From: Saprospiraceae bacterium | Lineage (GTDB): Bacteria > Bacteroidota > Bacteroidia > Chitinophagales > Saprospiraceae | Assembly (NCBI GenBank): GCA_029262975.1 | Contig: JAJCYJ010000801.1 | Span: forward strand, 1 to 39,101 | Direction of reading: 5' to 3' | Length of the DNA: 39,101 nucleotides | Shown here: positions 8,343 through 16,687 of the stretch, in pieces | How the letters are laid out: every line of letters begins with the position of its first letter | How positions within the stretch are numbered: position 1 is the stretch's first letter | Translations under genes and position numbers: made by a program | The notes under the pieces: generated by a model | The model's input: the letters and a program-made list of their open reading frames with translations, nothing else | What the model was told of the DNA's origin: nothing | The model's database searches: none

Positions 8343-8744
8343 TTAAGTTAATGTAACGTAAGAAAGCACTCCTGTTCCTGTTAAGCTAAAACTAAATGTT
8401 GCAGTCTCTTCAACTCCAGCAGTACCACTCAATGAATCAATATACGCCATTCCCTGATAATATTTTTCTGTACTTGTCTCAGAAGACCATCTAACTGATA
8501 TAGGTGTCCTAGTGTCATAAGCTGAGTCTAATTCATCAAAACCGTACGTTGCAGCAGGATCAATAAAGCCCTCACCAGACATTGTCCAAGACTTTAATCC
8601 TTCTAAGGATTCAGAATTACCACCACTATCCTTGCTTGTTGCATCTCTAGGTGACATTTCTCTACTTACCTCAGCAGATGTTGCTCCTGCTATTTTTACG
8701 CCAGCTACATACATAGCTATATCTGTTGCATTTTTCTTTGCCAT
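8343..8744 (-). CDS. major tail tube protein
   Basis: A 133-residue beta-rich protein of the size and position of TP901-1/lambda-V-like tail tube proteins. Features include an N-terminal MYVAGVKIAGATSAEVS strand pair, the R-D-A-T-S-K-D-S-G-G segment seen in many siphovirus tube proteins, a W-T-M-S-G-E-G-F-I-D turn and a C-terminal ETATFSFSLTGTG strand. It lies between tail-completion genes and the chaperone pair. Confidence 0.88.
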   Translation of the reverse strand: MAKKNATDIAMYVAGVKIAGATSAEVSREMSPRDATSKDSGGNSESLEGLKSWTMSGEGFIDPAATYGFDELDSAYDTRTPISVRWSSETSTEKYYQGMAYIDSLSGTAGVEETATFSFSLTGTGVLSYVTLT

Positions 8745-8749
8745 AATTT

Positions 8750-9010
8750 CTATTTTTTATCTGTTAATTTTTTCGCTTCTTCTATTATAGCTAATTCAGA
8801 TTCAGCTTTTTCTTTTGCTTCTGCTGTTTTTCTAGCCTTAGTTTCTGCCTTTTGTTGCTTTTTAGCTTCTATTTTATATTGAAAAGTGACATCTTTAGCA
8901 ATTCCTGCATCAATAAGTTTTTTGCCTATTTCGTATGTCACTTCTGCTCTGTGATTTACTGGTAGAAGCTTTTGTACCAATATGTGTTCTTTTATCAATT
9001 TTATTACCAT
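8750..9010 (-). CDS. small head/tail accessory protein with Lys/Glu-rich tail
   Basis: I chose the ATG at 9010 because the longer ORF start would run through the upstream gene. The product has about 86 residues. The first ~40 (IKEHILVQKLLPVNHRAEV, then KKLIDAGIAKDV) resemble the small protein next to the capsid gene at 11508-11726, which shares a K-A-x-x-L-I-x-x-G-x-A pattern. The rest is a charged A/K/E-rich helix. Function unknown; possibly a minor tube or completion factor. Confidence 0.6.
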   Translation of the reverse strand: MVIKLIKEHILVQKLLPVNHRAEVTYEIGKKLIDAGIAKDVTFQYKIEAKKQQKAETKARKTAEAKEKAESELAIIEEAKKLTDKK

Positions 9011-9014
9011 ATCT

Positions 9015-9413
9015 TTAACTTTTGTCGATTCGTGCTTTATAATTCTGTATTTTAATATAGACCCTTTCGTCATCTGAATAATCTCCATCTTCACCTAAAT
9101 AAGTTATGGATTGTATTTTTATTGTTTCTGTTGTCCCAGAATGTCTGTCTAATACATTTCTAACTTTAATGTTTAAATCCTTCAATTTTTGCGGAGTCTT
9201 GGTATACATTTCAACATCAAACTCAACTGTATCTAAATCACTTACTCCATCCTTTGTGTCTGTTGGCTCCAATCCTATTATATCATAAACTATATATGGA
9301 GACGCAACATCTTCAATAGATATAAAGGGCTTAATCTTAGTCCCAACAATAGCAGAGACAGCAGAGTCGTTGCTTAATAAATTATATATTACATCCCCAA
9401 TATCTTTAGCCAT
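9015..9413 (-). CDS. tail completion protein, DUF3168/gp17-like
   Basis: A 132-residue protein matching the head-tail joining family of HK97 gp10/SPP1 gp17 type. It opens with a helical D-V-I-Y-N-L-L-S-N-D-S-A-V-S-A-I-V-G segment and an I-x-P-F-I-S...P-Y-I-V-Y-D-I-I-G strand, then E-F-D-V-E-M-Y-T-K-T. It closes the tail tube end that docks to the head. Position between the gp10-like gene and the tube gene agrees. Confidence 0.8.
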   Translation of the reverse strand: MAKDIGDVIYNLLSNDSAVSAIVGTKIKPFISIEDVASPYIVYDIIGLEPTDTKDGVSDLDTVEFDVEMYTKTPQKLKDLNIKVRNVLDRHSGTTETIKIQSITYLGEDGDYSDDERVYIKIQNYKARIDKS

Positions 9414-9931
9414 TATAATCTATCTATCATTTTTTGCTGTTGAATAGCTATCCTTCTCGCTAATTCACGACCCAGTATTTTTCTAGCTCCACTTTCTGTC
9501 GGCTTTACAATTCGTTTTAACGTTCTACCTCCACTAAAACCAAAAGCATTATCTTTATGAGGTCTGTCGTAGACAAATTTTGCAAAAAATCCGTCATCAT
9601 TCTTTTTTCCTTTACCACGTCCTTCATTAAACCATACGGCCCCTAAAAATACATCTCTAGGGGTTCTCACCTTGTTTCTCAACCCACTCTTAAGTGAGTT
9701 TCTTAATTGTCCGACAGACACATTCCTTGATCCTGTTTTAAAACCAATTGTATCACCTAAATTTGTTTTTGGAATCTTTGGTTTCATTCCTTTTCTCACG
9801 CTAGCAGAAGCTTTTCTAATTGATCCATTAACTATTTTACTAGCAGTAGACTGATGTGTAATAGCCATTCTGGACAAGGCTCTATCTAACCTAGCACCTC
9901 CAACTAATCTTATATTTATACCATCTGCCAT
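9413..9931 (-). CDS. HK97 gp10-like tail/neck protein
   Basis: A 172-residue basic protein. The N-terminus (I-x-L-V-G-G-A-R-L-D-R-A-L-S-R-M), a K-I-V-N-G-S-I-R-K-A-S-A-S-V-R-K-G-M-K-P segment and the C-terminal R-K-I-L-G-R-E-L-A-R-R-I helix match the HK97-gp10/neck family. It overlaps neighbours by one base on both sides, consistent with the usual order of connector, head closure, gp10-like and tail completion. Confidence 0.8.
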   Translation of the reverse strand: MADGINIRLVGGARLDRALSRMAITHQSTASKIVNGSIRKASASVRKGMKPKIPKTNLGDTIGFKTGSRNVSVGQLRNSLKSGLRNKVRTPRDVFLGAVWFNEGRGKGKKNDDGFFAKFVYDRPHKDNAFGFSGGRTLKRIVKPTESGARKILGRELARRIAIQQQKMIDRL

Positions 9932-10251
9932 TATGTCTGTGTTAATAAACTTGTAAAAATAATCAAGCCATCTTCTCTACCTAATTCTTTTATGTCCTCA
10001 ATCTTATAGTGACCGCCATTCCAAACTATTCTCATTTCATTTGTTATTGTAGAATGATATCGCGTTTTAAATTTTATCATTCTTTCAGTTGAACGGTTAT
10101 TGTCATCTGTTTTTTCTTTTCCTGTTTCGTGCATTTTTTGAGCCCACATAGACAAAAAATTACCCCAAGTAATATTCTCAAATCCGTCAGTCTGCCTAAC
10201 TATCGATTTTGATTCTATTATTATCCTTCTATCTAAATCTCCTGACTTCAT
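9931..10251 (-). CDS. head closure protein (SPP1 gp16 / head-tail adaptor type)
   Basis: A 106-residue beta-barrel type protein beginning GDLDRRIIIES, a hallmark of phage head-tail joining proteins that set the stopper ring below the connector. W-G-N-F...W-A and a C-terminal G-H-Y-K-I-E-D-I-K-E-L-G-R-E segment also match. It overlaps the preceding glycosyltransferase gene by 4 bp (ATGA). Confidence 0.85.
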   Translation of the reverse strand: MKSGDLDRRIIIESKSIVRQTDGFENITWGNFLSMWAQKMHETGKEKTDDNNRSTERMIKFKTRYHSTITNEMRIVWNGGHYKIEDIKELGREDGLIIFTSLLTQT

Positions 10252-10931
10252 AAATCTAATATAGCATCTATTTGTTTAGTCCCCAATCCTTCCATAGCTG
10301 TTTCAAAAGGTATAATTTCTCCAGGTAACTCTTTATAATTCCAAATGTTAATATCACTTTTTATGTCATATATCATATTATAATCATTCGCTATTTCAGT
10401 ATGTGAATGTCTTGAAAATTTTCTCATACTATTAGCATCAAACCCACATTCAATATTATTATCATACATTTCTCCTCTTTCTAAGAGTTCTTCTATTAAG
10501 TCCCTCCTTATACACCTTCCTGCCCCTATCAAGACTTTATAATCAAACGTTTTAGCTACCTTCTCTTCACTATCTATAAATGTTAACCTAGTGCATCCAA
10601 ACATCTTTAGGTTGTCATCAAAATAAGGTTCATAAAGCTTAAATAAGCTGCTAGTAATTATATCATCACTACCTAAATTCATTAAATAGTCAAACTTATA
10701 CTTCATAGCTTCCCGAACCCCTATGTTCATTTTAGTGCCTAAACACTCATTCGGTGCAGACACATATTTGAAACCATACGTAAAGGCTGCTATCTTAGCC
10801 CAACTTTCGCTAACTATGCAAAGAACGTTTAAATCAATTTCTTTTTTTAACTCTCTCAAATTTTCTAAACAAATTTGAGTAATTTTTTCTCTTTTCCAAA
10901 TTGGTAATAATATTAATATTTTTTTATCCAA
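10248..10931 (-). CDS. glycosyltransferase (GT2-like) inside the head-tail operon
   Basis: I take the TTG at 10931, overlapping the connector stop by 8 bp, as the probable start; the ORF track runs to 11009 through the connector frame. The product then opens with KKILILLPIWKREKI, the N-terminal strand of a GT-A/GT2-like nucleotide-binding domain. An NLGSDDIIT segment gives a DD metal-binding motif, and a later G-A-G-R-C-I-R-R-D-L segment is typical of these folds. A sugar transferase between connector and head closure is not part of the normal morphogenesis set and suggests virion glycosylation. Substrate unknown. Confidence 0.7.
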   Translation of the reverse strand: MDKKILILLPIWKREKITQICLENLRELKKEIDLNVLCIVSESWAKIAAFTYGFKYVSAPNECLGTKMNIGVREAMKYKFDYLMNLGSDDIITSSLFKLYEPYFDDNLKMFGCTRLTFIDSEEKVAKTFDYKVLIGAGRCIRRDLIEELLERGEMYDNNIECGFDANSMRKFSRHSHTEIANDYNMIYDIKSDINIWNYKELPGEIIPFETAMEGLGTKQIDAILDL

Positions 10932-11511
10932 AATGTTTAACTCTAAAATCTGCCAATATATCTCTAACATTTTTAGGCATTGGTATTGGCTGTATAAAGC
11001 CAGCACCAATATTTATAGAATCTCTATTTTCATATAAATGAGTAACCATTAACTTGATTGCTCTTTTGATTTGAACAGGGACAGCACTTGCCGCACCATA
11101 TCCACAAACATAAATAATCTCAATGGGGTTAATTGTTAAGCTAGATATGCTAGGGAATCCAGCACTAACACCCTCGAAAATTGACCCAGTATCACTTAAT
11201 AAGTCAACTTGATAATTTGCAGTAGGCAAAGTCTGCTGTACTTCTGCTGTGTCAACATATTTAACGCTAGTTACACTGATGACTGGCGAAACTGCTAAGT
11301 CAATGTAAGCCCCAAATCTGCTTTCATTCTGTCGCCAAGTTTGAGTTATAAACACCCTATTACAATAACCCTCGCATATACTTCTTGCCTCTTTTATCAA
11401 TTCAGTAATAAAAGTGTCGTCAAAAGTTTCTGACTCCGCTCTTAATTGTGACCTAGCTTCAGCTAATGTGATTGGCTCAGTAACAGGTTGAGATGTTATT
11501 TGGTGGCTCAT
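10924..11511 (-). CDS. head-tail connector protein (HK97 gp6-like)
   Basis: A 195-residue protein with the gp6-like signature: L-A-E-A-R-S-Q-L-R near residues 17-25, a D-D-x-F-I-T-E-L-I-K-E-A-R helix and Y-C-N-R-V-F-I-T-Q-T-W. The middle is a beta-rich insertion and the C-terminus an I-K-R-A-I-K-L-M-V-T-H-L-Y helix. It forms the ring beneath the portal. It follows the small 72-aa gene with a 4-bp overlap. Confidence 0.88.
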   Translation of the reverse strand: MSHQITSQPVTEPITLAEARSQLRAESETFDDTFITELIKEARSICEGYCNRVFITQTWRQNESRFGAYIDLAVSPVISVTSVKYVDTAEVQQTLPTANYQVDLLSDTGSIFEGVSAGFPSISSLTINPIEIIYVCGYGAASAVPVQIKRAIKLMVTHLYENRDSINIGAGFIQPIPMPKNVRDILADFRVKHFG

Positions 11512-11726
11512 TTTTTGTTTTTGGCAAGTCTTTTGTTTTCTTTTTTGAGGTTAATTATCTGTTGTTTCAATTCTAAAACCTCGTCACTATCCACAAAATA
11601 ATTAGCAGTACCTTGTTTTATAAGTCTTTCTGCTTTATCTTTTGGGAACTCAACAATCTCTCCGCCTGAATATGACTCATTAACACCAGCCATCGCCTCA
11701 TTTAATTTTACTTTTACTAATTCCAT
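11508..11726 (-). CDS. small protein downstream of the capsid gene, 72 aa
   Basis: A 72-residue protein, with VKVKLNEAMAGVNESYSGGE then FPKDKAERLIKQGTA followed by a charged helix. Many phages have such a small protein with an A-x-x-L-I-x-x-G-x-A pattern after the capsid gene; its role is uncertain (head fibre, decoration or connector helper). It is the first gene after the strong terminator and resembles the protein at 8750-9010. Confidence 0.6.
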   Translation of the reverse strand: MELVKVKLNEAMAGVNESYSGGEIVEFPKDKAERLIKQGTANYFVDSDEVLELKQQIINLKKENKRLAKNKK

Positions 11727-11739
11727 AATTCTTTATTTA

Positions 11740-11770
11740 AAAAAAGAGTGAGCAGAACCCACTCTTTTTT
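11740..11770. terminator. bidirectional rho-independent terminator after the capsid gene
   Basis: AAAAAAGAGTG and CACTCTTTTTT form an 11-bp stem with a 9-nt loop and U-runs in both directions. It lies about 20 bp after the capsid stop. Because genes on both sides are on the minus strand, it probably tunes expression, giving more capsid than tail transcript. Confidence 0.85.
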
Positions 11771-11791
11771 AAAGTTTAACCTAATTATCTG

Positions 11792-13051
11792 TTATGTTAC
11801 GATTTGTCTCATATACTTAATGCCTGCGCTATCCAAAATCCTAGAGTCTGTCCTCCAAAATCCTATAAATACTACTTGATCAGTTTCCATGTAAATCTGA
11901 TCTGACCGCTTAATTGCCATTCCTGAAACATCTCTAATAAGAAAGTTGTTAAAGTCCCCATATAACCAAGATCTAGTGTTATCAGCCATATCATCTAAAT
12001 CTTGATTAATTGTGTATCTGTCACCGTCAATAGTTGCTGGTGCAGAACCTACGATTCCAGCTTGCCATATTGATTGATTTGCAGTTGTCATAGATAGTTT
12101 TTTAATAACATTTAGAGAATTATCATTCATCATCCAAGTTGCATTTAGTCTGTATGCTGGATCAACAGAACTTTTAAGATCAAGTAATTCACTAAAAGTA
12201 GTAGTTGTAGATGCAGCACTTAATTTACCTTGTGTTGCTCCATTAATTACTCCTTGTGGTTGTGAACTACCTGTTCCAAACCCTCCTGTACCTGTGTAAT
12301 ACTCATTTGTCCCTCTAGCAATTCTAGTTGTTAATTGTTTTGTAACAAATGATTCAACATCAAAGGCAGAATCCTGAATTAACTCATTAGGAACTCTAAT
12401 AGCATTAGAACTAAATTTGTAAGCATTTAATTGAGTAGTACCGAAAACTAAGTCTTGTTCACTCGCCTTAGTATTGATTGCTATTAAAACAGCTTTATTA
12501 GTTGTATCATCATTTGTAGGGAAGTCAATGTTATTTCCACTTGCAGTAGGTAAGATTTGGGAAACTGCTCTCATTCCACCAAAGGAAACTAACGATTCAA
12601 TTATCGTGTCACTTAAGTCTGTAGGAATTAAATAACCACCACCAGTAGTTGTTACTGTTTGTGCTCTTGCAGCATTAACTAACAGGTTTTTTTCATTATC
12701 TGTTATTCCTCCATTCCCAACTCTTAAATAATTACCGTAAGCAGCTCTATAATCTTTCTTTGCATCGTCAATTTGTTCAACATCTACATTTACTTTAGCA
12801 GCAAGTTCTTCTACGTTTTCTAAGTCTTTTACTTCTTTAGCGTTTAATGCGTCTAAACGAGTAATATTGCCTTCTAATTTAGTGTCTCTGGCATTTAATT
12901 CGTCAAATTTTGCTTCATCATCTCTTGACCAACCACCCTCAGTTTCTTGCGCTCTTTTTGCAATAGCTTGCATTTCATCATTGATTTGACCTCTTTCGTC
13001 AATCAACTTTTTAGTATCGTGTTTCATTTTATTTGTTTTAGTGTGAGACAT
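11792..13051 (-). CDS. major capsid protein, HK97 fold
   Basis: A 419-residue HK97-type capsid protein. Residues 1-100 are a charged coiled coil (D-E-R-G-Q-I-N-D-E-M and similar), equivalent to the cleaved delta/scaffold domain. The mature part begins near T-G-G-G-Y-L-I-P and has S-G-N-N-I-D-F-P, F-S-S-N-A-I-R-V-P-N-E-L-I-Q-D and R-x-D-S-R-I-L at the C-terminus, all typical of this family. Directly downstream of the S78 protease and upstream of a strong terminator. Confidence 0.95.
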   Translation of the reverse strand: MSHTKTNKMKHDTKKLIDERGQINDEMQAIAKRAQETEGGWSRDDEAKFDELNARDTKLEGNITRLDALNAKEVKDLENVEELAAKVNVDVEQIDDAKKDYRAAYGNYLRVGNGGITDNEKNLLVNAARAQTVTTTGGGYLIPTDLSDTIIESLVSFGGMRAVSQILPTASGNNIDFPTNDDTTNKAVLIAINTKASEQDLVFGTTQLNAYKFSSNAIRVPNELIQDSAFDVESFVTKQLTTRIARGTNEYYTGTGGFGTGSSQPQGVINGATQGKLSAASTTTTFSELLDLKSSVDPAYRLNATWMMNDNSLNVIKKLSMTTANQSIWQAGIVGSAPATIDGDRYTINQDLDDMADNTRSWLYGDFNNFLIRDVSGMAIKRSDQIYMETDQVVFIGFWRTDSRILDSAGIKYMRQIVT

Positions 13052-13078
13052 CTTCGTCCCATTAATAATAATTTAGTA

Positions 13079-13744
13079 CTAGGCTTCTTTTCCTAGTGAT
13101 TTAACTTGTTTACTCAATGATTTTCCTTTCAAAAGTAATATTTTTTCTCGAACATTACAAACTATTCCTTTATTATCAATTAATTGTTCTTCAATTAGTT
13201 GACTATCATCATCTAAAGTTCTAAATGAATCCTCTACTTCTATCTCATTTTCACACACTTTAGAACGTCCTATTCCGATTGTTTGATCTGCTGGTACGCC
13301 TACTATGCTAATTTCAAACGGTTGCCAGTCTGTACTTCTGTATACTGGGTTTTCTTCCGAGCTTGATTTTTCTAAAACTAAATTATTAACTCGATATCCG
13401 AAGGAGACATTCCGTCTGATTCCGTCTGTAATATCTTGGAACACTTCTGATCCTCTACCGTTTTTAGAAAATCTTAATCTAGCTAGCCCCCTTTTTTCTT
13501 TGATATTTGCCGTTTCAACTACCCCTACTTGATCTCCTTGATGATCCACTAAAACTGCTGCTCCATCATTTAATCTAGACAGATTAACGCTAGACTTTTT
13601 ATGGTCTAATATCTCTCCTCCAAACCATCTTTCAACTGGTTCTTCTGAGCTGAATGATAAATCTACGGTTCTGTTTTCTTCATTAATATCTCCGCTCTTT
13701 ACGCTTAATGTTCTATATTGATCTTGTAATTTTATTTTTTTCAT
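13079..13744 (-). CDS. prohead protease, S78 (HK97 gp4-like)
   Basis: A 221-residue serine protease that cleaves the capsid scaffold domain. The strand N-R-T-V-D-L-S-F-S-S-E-E-P-V-E-R begins the fold. Predicted catalytic His is in A-V-L-V-D-H-Q (His68) and Ser in R-R-N-V-S-F-G-Y (Ser114), with D-W-Q-P-F-E-I-S-I-V-G-V-P-A-D after it, all hallmarks of family S78. Order portal, protease, capsid is standard. Confidence 0.93.
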   Translation of the reverse strand: MKKIKLQDQYRTLSVKSGDINEENRTVDLSFSSEEPVERWFGGEILDHKKSSVNLSRLNDGAAVLVDHQGDQVGVVETANIKEKRGLARLRFSKNGRGSEVFQDITDGIRRNVSFGYRVNNLVLEKSSSEENPVYRSTDWQPFEISIVGVPADQTIGIGRSKVCENEIEVEDSFRTLDDDSQLIEEQLIDNKGIVCNVREKILLLKGKSLSKQVKSLGKEA

Positions 13745-13749
13745 AATTT

Positions 13750-15030
13750 CTAAGTTAATTGCTCTGTTTCTTCAGTTTCTTCTTCCTCTACTTCTTCTTT
13801 TTCTGGCTGATTAGTTCCTTCTTCGTTTACTGGCGCTGAATTTAATTGTACAAATTTACTATCTCCACCATCATAAGGATTCATTTCCTCTAAAGCTCTT
13901 ATTTCGTTTGGGGAAATTCCCCCAACAGCAAACAGATTTTTATAAGCCTCCGTACGTGTTTTAATATCACCTCTTAATAATCCCTCTAAATTAAACTTAC
14001 TTTTTAATGTTTGTTTTTCCTGCTCCCTATATAGCTTTCTATTTATTTCTTCTTCGATGCTTATTACGAATGGTAAGACAGATTGTTTTACGAAGTTTAA
14101 ATCCTGCTGCGTTAAATTTGAGAATGTAGCGTGTGTTAAATCTCCTATCTTATCTGGAGGTAGAGTAAACCATCTTGCAATATCTTCTATAGAGAATCGT
14201 CTTGTTTCTAAAAATTGGCTAGCATCAGGAGGTATGGTTATTTGTTGGTACTTCATACCTTCTTCTAGGATTGATGTTTTATTTGACTTATTTACACCCT
14301 TATGTTTCTTGTCCCAAGAATCAGATATATTGTCTTGAGCTTTCTGAGTTAAAGAACCTGGATGCGTTAGAACTCCACTTGAACTCGCAGAGTTGGCATA
14401 AAATGAATTACCAAAATCTTCTGTTGCTTGTCCTAGCCCTAGATTATCTCTAGCATAATCTATAACACTTTTACCCATTATATTATCACCCTTACCCCTA
14501 AAATGTAACATTTGTGTTTGATCTGCAACTATTTTTGTGCCGTCTTCTAAAGAAATGTGATAAACTAAGACACCGTTAACTATCTCAATCTTTTCAACGC
14601 TATTAGGGTGTATTGGCATTATGGCGATAGGTCTAAAACTACCCCCTTTTTCAAACTCAATTAAATTAAATGAATTTCCCCACAATAGTATTTGAGGTAT
14701 AATAATTTGAATCCAAGTAGAATGCGTCATTAATGCGTTTGGTTCTCGCATCAACTGTGCTACAGGGTGTGAATTTTCTCTTATCTTTAAAGTGTCTGTA
14801 GTTCTTAATGTGGGAATAGGCAAGCTTAAAACAGCATTGGTATAAACACTAACAGCAGAATAGACTCCAGACAAATTCATTGCATTATCTGATGTAATTC
14901 TTATTCCTGATTTTGATTTTGTGCCAATTGAAAAAACATCCCAATTACCCTTTAAGAAATTATCAGATGAGCCACTGTGATTCCGTGTATCTTCTCTAAG
15001 TATATGAAATCGCGTAAAGGGTATTCTCAT
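13750..15030 (-). CDS. portal protein, HK97 family
   Basis: A 426-residue portal protein forming the dodecameric DNA channel. Typical segments are A-V-S-V-Y-T-N-A-V-L-S-L-P near residue 60, L-M-R-E-P-N-A-L-M-T, I-L-L-W-G-N-S-F-N-L-I-E and F-S-I-E-D-I-A-R-W-F-T-L-P-P. The C-terminus is a Glu-rich tail. It is first in the head operon and follows a TATATTTG promoter box, directly after the glycan cassette. Confidence 0.95.
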   Translation of the reverse strand: MRIPFTRFHILREDTRNHSGSSDNFLKGNWDVFSIGTKSKSGIRITSDNAMNLSGVYSAVSVYTNAVLSLPIPTLRTTDTLKIRENSHPVAQLMREPNALMTHSTWIQIIIPQILLWGNSFNLIEFEKGGSFRPIAIMPIHPNSVEKIEIVNGVLVYHISLEDGTKIVADQTQMLHFRGKGDNIMGKSVIDYARDNLGLGQATEDFGNSFYANSASSSGVLTHPGSLTQKAQDNISDSWDKKHKGVNKSNKTSILEEGMKYQQITIPPDASQFLETRRFSIEDIARWFTLPPDKIGDLTHATFSNLTQQDLNFVKQSVLPFVISIEEEINRKLYREQEKQTLKSKFNLEGLLRGDIKTRTEAYKNLFAVGGISPNEIRALEEMNPYDGGDSKFVQLNSAPVNEEGTNQPEKEEVEEEETEETEQLT

Positions 15031-15064
15031 TTCTGTGCTATATATAAGTGATATAGTTAAGTCA

Positions 15065-15072
15065 CAAATATA
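15065..15072 (-). promoter_or_regulatory. TATATTTG promoter box before the portal gene
   Basis: TATATTTG on the minus strand lies in the 47-bp gap between the last glycan gene and portal, about 35 nt before the start codon. It would start the head/tail operon independently of the glycan cassette. Confidence 0.55.
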
Positions 15073-15077
15073 ATAAA

Positions 15078-15755
15078 TTATTTCATACCAAAATAATCAT
15101 TAACTACTTTAGTTTCATAGTCGCAGTTTTGATGCTTATCGTGCCATATCGTGCTGTCCATTGGTTGGTATTTAATATAATCTTTTAGATGTGGTAAAAC
15201 TGTTATTGGTAATCCTTGCCTATCTACTTCTATTCCAACCCAAATATCCGCCATATTTGACTTTTTAAATATGTCGAATTTAGGACTAAAGTGTTTAGTG
15301 TGAAATCCCATTACTCCCGTACCTCCAAATTGAACGGTATCAATTTCTTTTACCTCATCTAGGCATCTATGCCTTTTCGTTGCTGAATGGTAATAATTAG
15401 ATATAGGGAAAGCGTTAAATGACCTACTATGATGCGTTACTATTCCATATTTATCTATTGCTTTAATCATATCTTTTACGTATGTTTTTGGGTAAATAAG
15501 GTCATCGTCTCCAGTTAGATAATATCCGTCTACTATAGCCACGAAAGCAAACTTATAAGCATCTCCTAATGTGTTATCTTTTTTCCAAAATGAGACAGAG
15601 GGGTATAGTTTTTTTAAATCTATTGTATCATTAAAACTGTAGCAATTTAGGGCTACATTAACCTTGTCAACTTGATTTATTATTGAAGCAACAGTTTTTA
15701 TTAGTTCATTTTTACGGCTTGGAATTGAAGCAATATTGAAGGTTATCTTATCCAT
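15078..15755 (-). CDS. glycosyltransferase, GT-A type
   Basis: A 225-residue GT-A-like transferase. I-T-F-N-I-A-S-I-P-S-R at the N-terminus is the first beta-strand. Y-L-T-G-D-D-D-L-I-Y-P (near residue 80) is the DxD-type metal/nucleotide-sugar site. Later H-H-S-R-S and G-G-T-G-V-M-G-F fit acceptor-side elements. It is the last gene of the glycan cassette and overlaps the methyltransferase by 8 bp. Donor and acceptor cannot be named. Confidence 0.75.
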   Translation of the reverse strand: MDKITFNIASIPSRKNELIKTVASIINQVDKVNVALNCYSFNDTIDLKKLYPSVSFWKKDNTLGDAYKFAFVAIVDGYYLTGDDDLIYPKTYVKDMIKAIDKYGIVTHHSRSFNAFPISNYYHSATKRHRCLDEVKEIDTVQFGGTGVMGFHTKHFSPKFDIFKKSNMADIWVGIEVDRQGLPITVLPHLKDYIKYQPMDSTIWHDKHQNCDYETKVVNDYFGMK

Positions 15756-16365
15756 TAATTAAATAAGTTTTACGATTATTATTTCCAGTTGAATCATCTT
15801 TAGAATTATCTATTATTAATTTGATATTACAATCCTTAAAAAATTCTAGTTGTGGTTTACCTTCTTTATCGTTATTTGTTTCTAGTATTAATATAGCTCC
15901 AGTATCTAAAGACTTTTGATAAATCTCTTTCCAATTCTTAACCCAACTTCCAATACTAAGAATAAAGATAATGTCAGGATTAGACTTAAAATAACTATCC
16001 AAATCATTGTCTTTGTCAAAATCTGCTTGATATAAATGAACATTTCTTTCTAATATTTTAGTTATATTATTTCCAGCATTTATGGAATTAATATCATAAT
16101 CTAATCCTAATCCAATTTTAATCTCAGGTAAATGGTGTAACATTGCACCCACGTTGCAACCTAAATCTAACACTCTTTTATCTTTAAAATCTACGTACTT
16201 TCTCATTTCATCCAATCTCATTTTTGGATTTCTCTGGCCTTGAATATGTACATTTCCTATATCATAGGAATGATAGCCATAAGTGGTCCTGTTATTCCAT
16301 CCGTTATAATGTACTTCTCCTACTGTTTTTTTAAGTTGCTCTTTAATTAATGCCGAAATACTCAT
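15748..16365 (-). CDS. SAM-dependent methyltransferase
   Basis: A 205-residue class I methyltransferase. Motif I is R-V-L-D-L-G-C-N-V-G-A (about residues 64-74), followed by a G-L-G-L-D-Y-D acidic loop for SAM binding and F-I-L-S-I-G-S-W-V-K-N-W. Within a glycosyltransferase block a sugar O-methylation or capping role is likely, but the sequence alone does not show the substrate. Overlaps neighbours on both sides. Confidence 0.8.
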   Translation of the reverse strand: MSISALIKEQLKKTVGEVHYNGWNNRTTYGYHSYDIGNVHIQGQRNPKMRLDEMRKYVDFKDKRVLDLGCNVGAMLHHLPEIKIGLGLDYDINSINAGNNITKILERNVHLYQADFDKDNDLDSYFKSNPDIIFILSIGSWVKNWKEIYQKSLDTGAILILETNNDKEGKPQLEFFKDCNIKLIIDNSKDDSTGNNNRKTYLING

Positions 16366-16687
16366 CCTTTAATTTTATATTATTAAATAACATTATTGCT
16401 AATCTATGGCATCCATCCAGCACAATGTATTTTTTTAAATCGTTACTCCATTCTAATTTTATCTTATCAATCTTATTTATGTCAAATGTTCTTTGTAATT
16501 TTTTAAATTTGATATATGAATGTTCTTTTTGGTTTTTTACCAAAATTCTATAATCTTTATAATCTTTAGTTATTAGCGATTTATGTTGTACAGAATCCTC
16601 TAATTTATAAACATAATGAGGATTAGAAAAACAAATGCTATTGTCTACTTTAATTAAATGCTTTACTAAAATATCCTTATAATCCAT
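16343..16687 (-). CDS. ParB-like domain protein in the glycan cassette
   Basis: A 114-residue protein with V-L-D-G-C-H-R-L-A-I-M-L, close to the D-G-x-H-R core of ParB/sulfiredoxin-like domains. No HTH domain follows, so it is unlikely to be a partition protein. ParB-like single-domain proteins do occur in polysaccharide clusters, where their job is unclear. It overlaps the genes on both sides and is clearly part of the cassette. Confidence 0.6.
   Translation of the reverse strand: MDYKDILVKHLIKVDNSICFSNPHYVYKLEDSVQHKSLITKDYKDYRILVKNQKEHSYIKFKKLQRTFDINKIDKIKLEWSNDLKKYIVLDGCHRLAIMLFNNIKLKDEYFGIN

Noticed and set aside
10932-11009. N-terminal extension of the glycosyltransferase ORF
   Set aside because: It lies in the connector gene's frame space, while the transferase fold starts right after the TTG at 10931.
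16343-16687. ParB-like gene as a plasmid partition gene
   Set aside because: It lacks a DNA-binding domain and a ParA partner and lies inside a glycan cassette.
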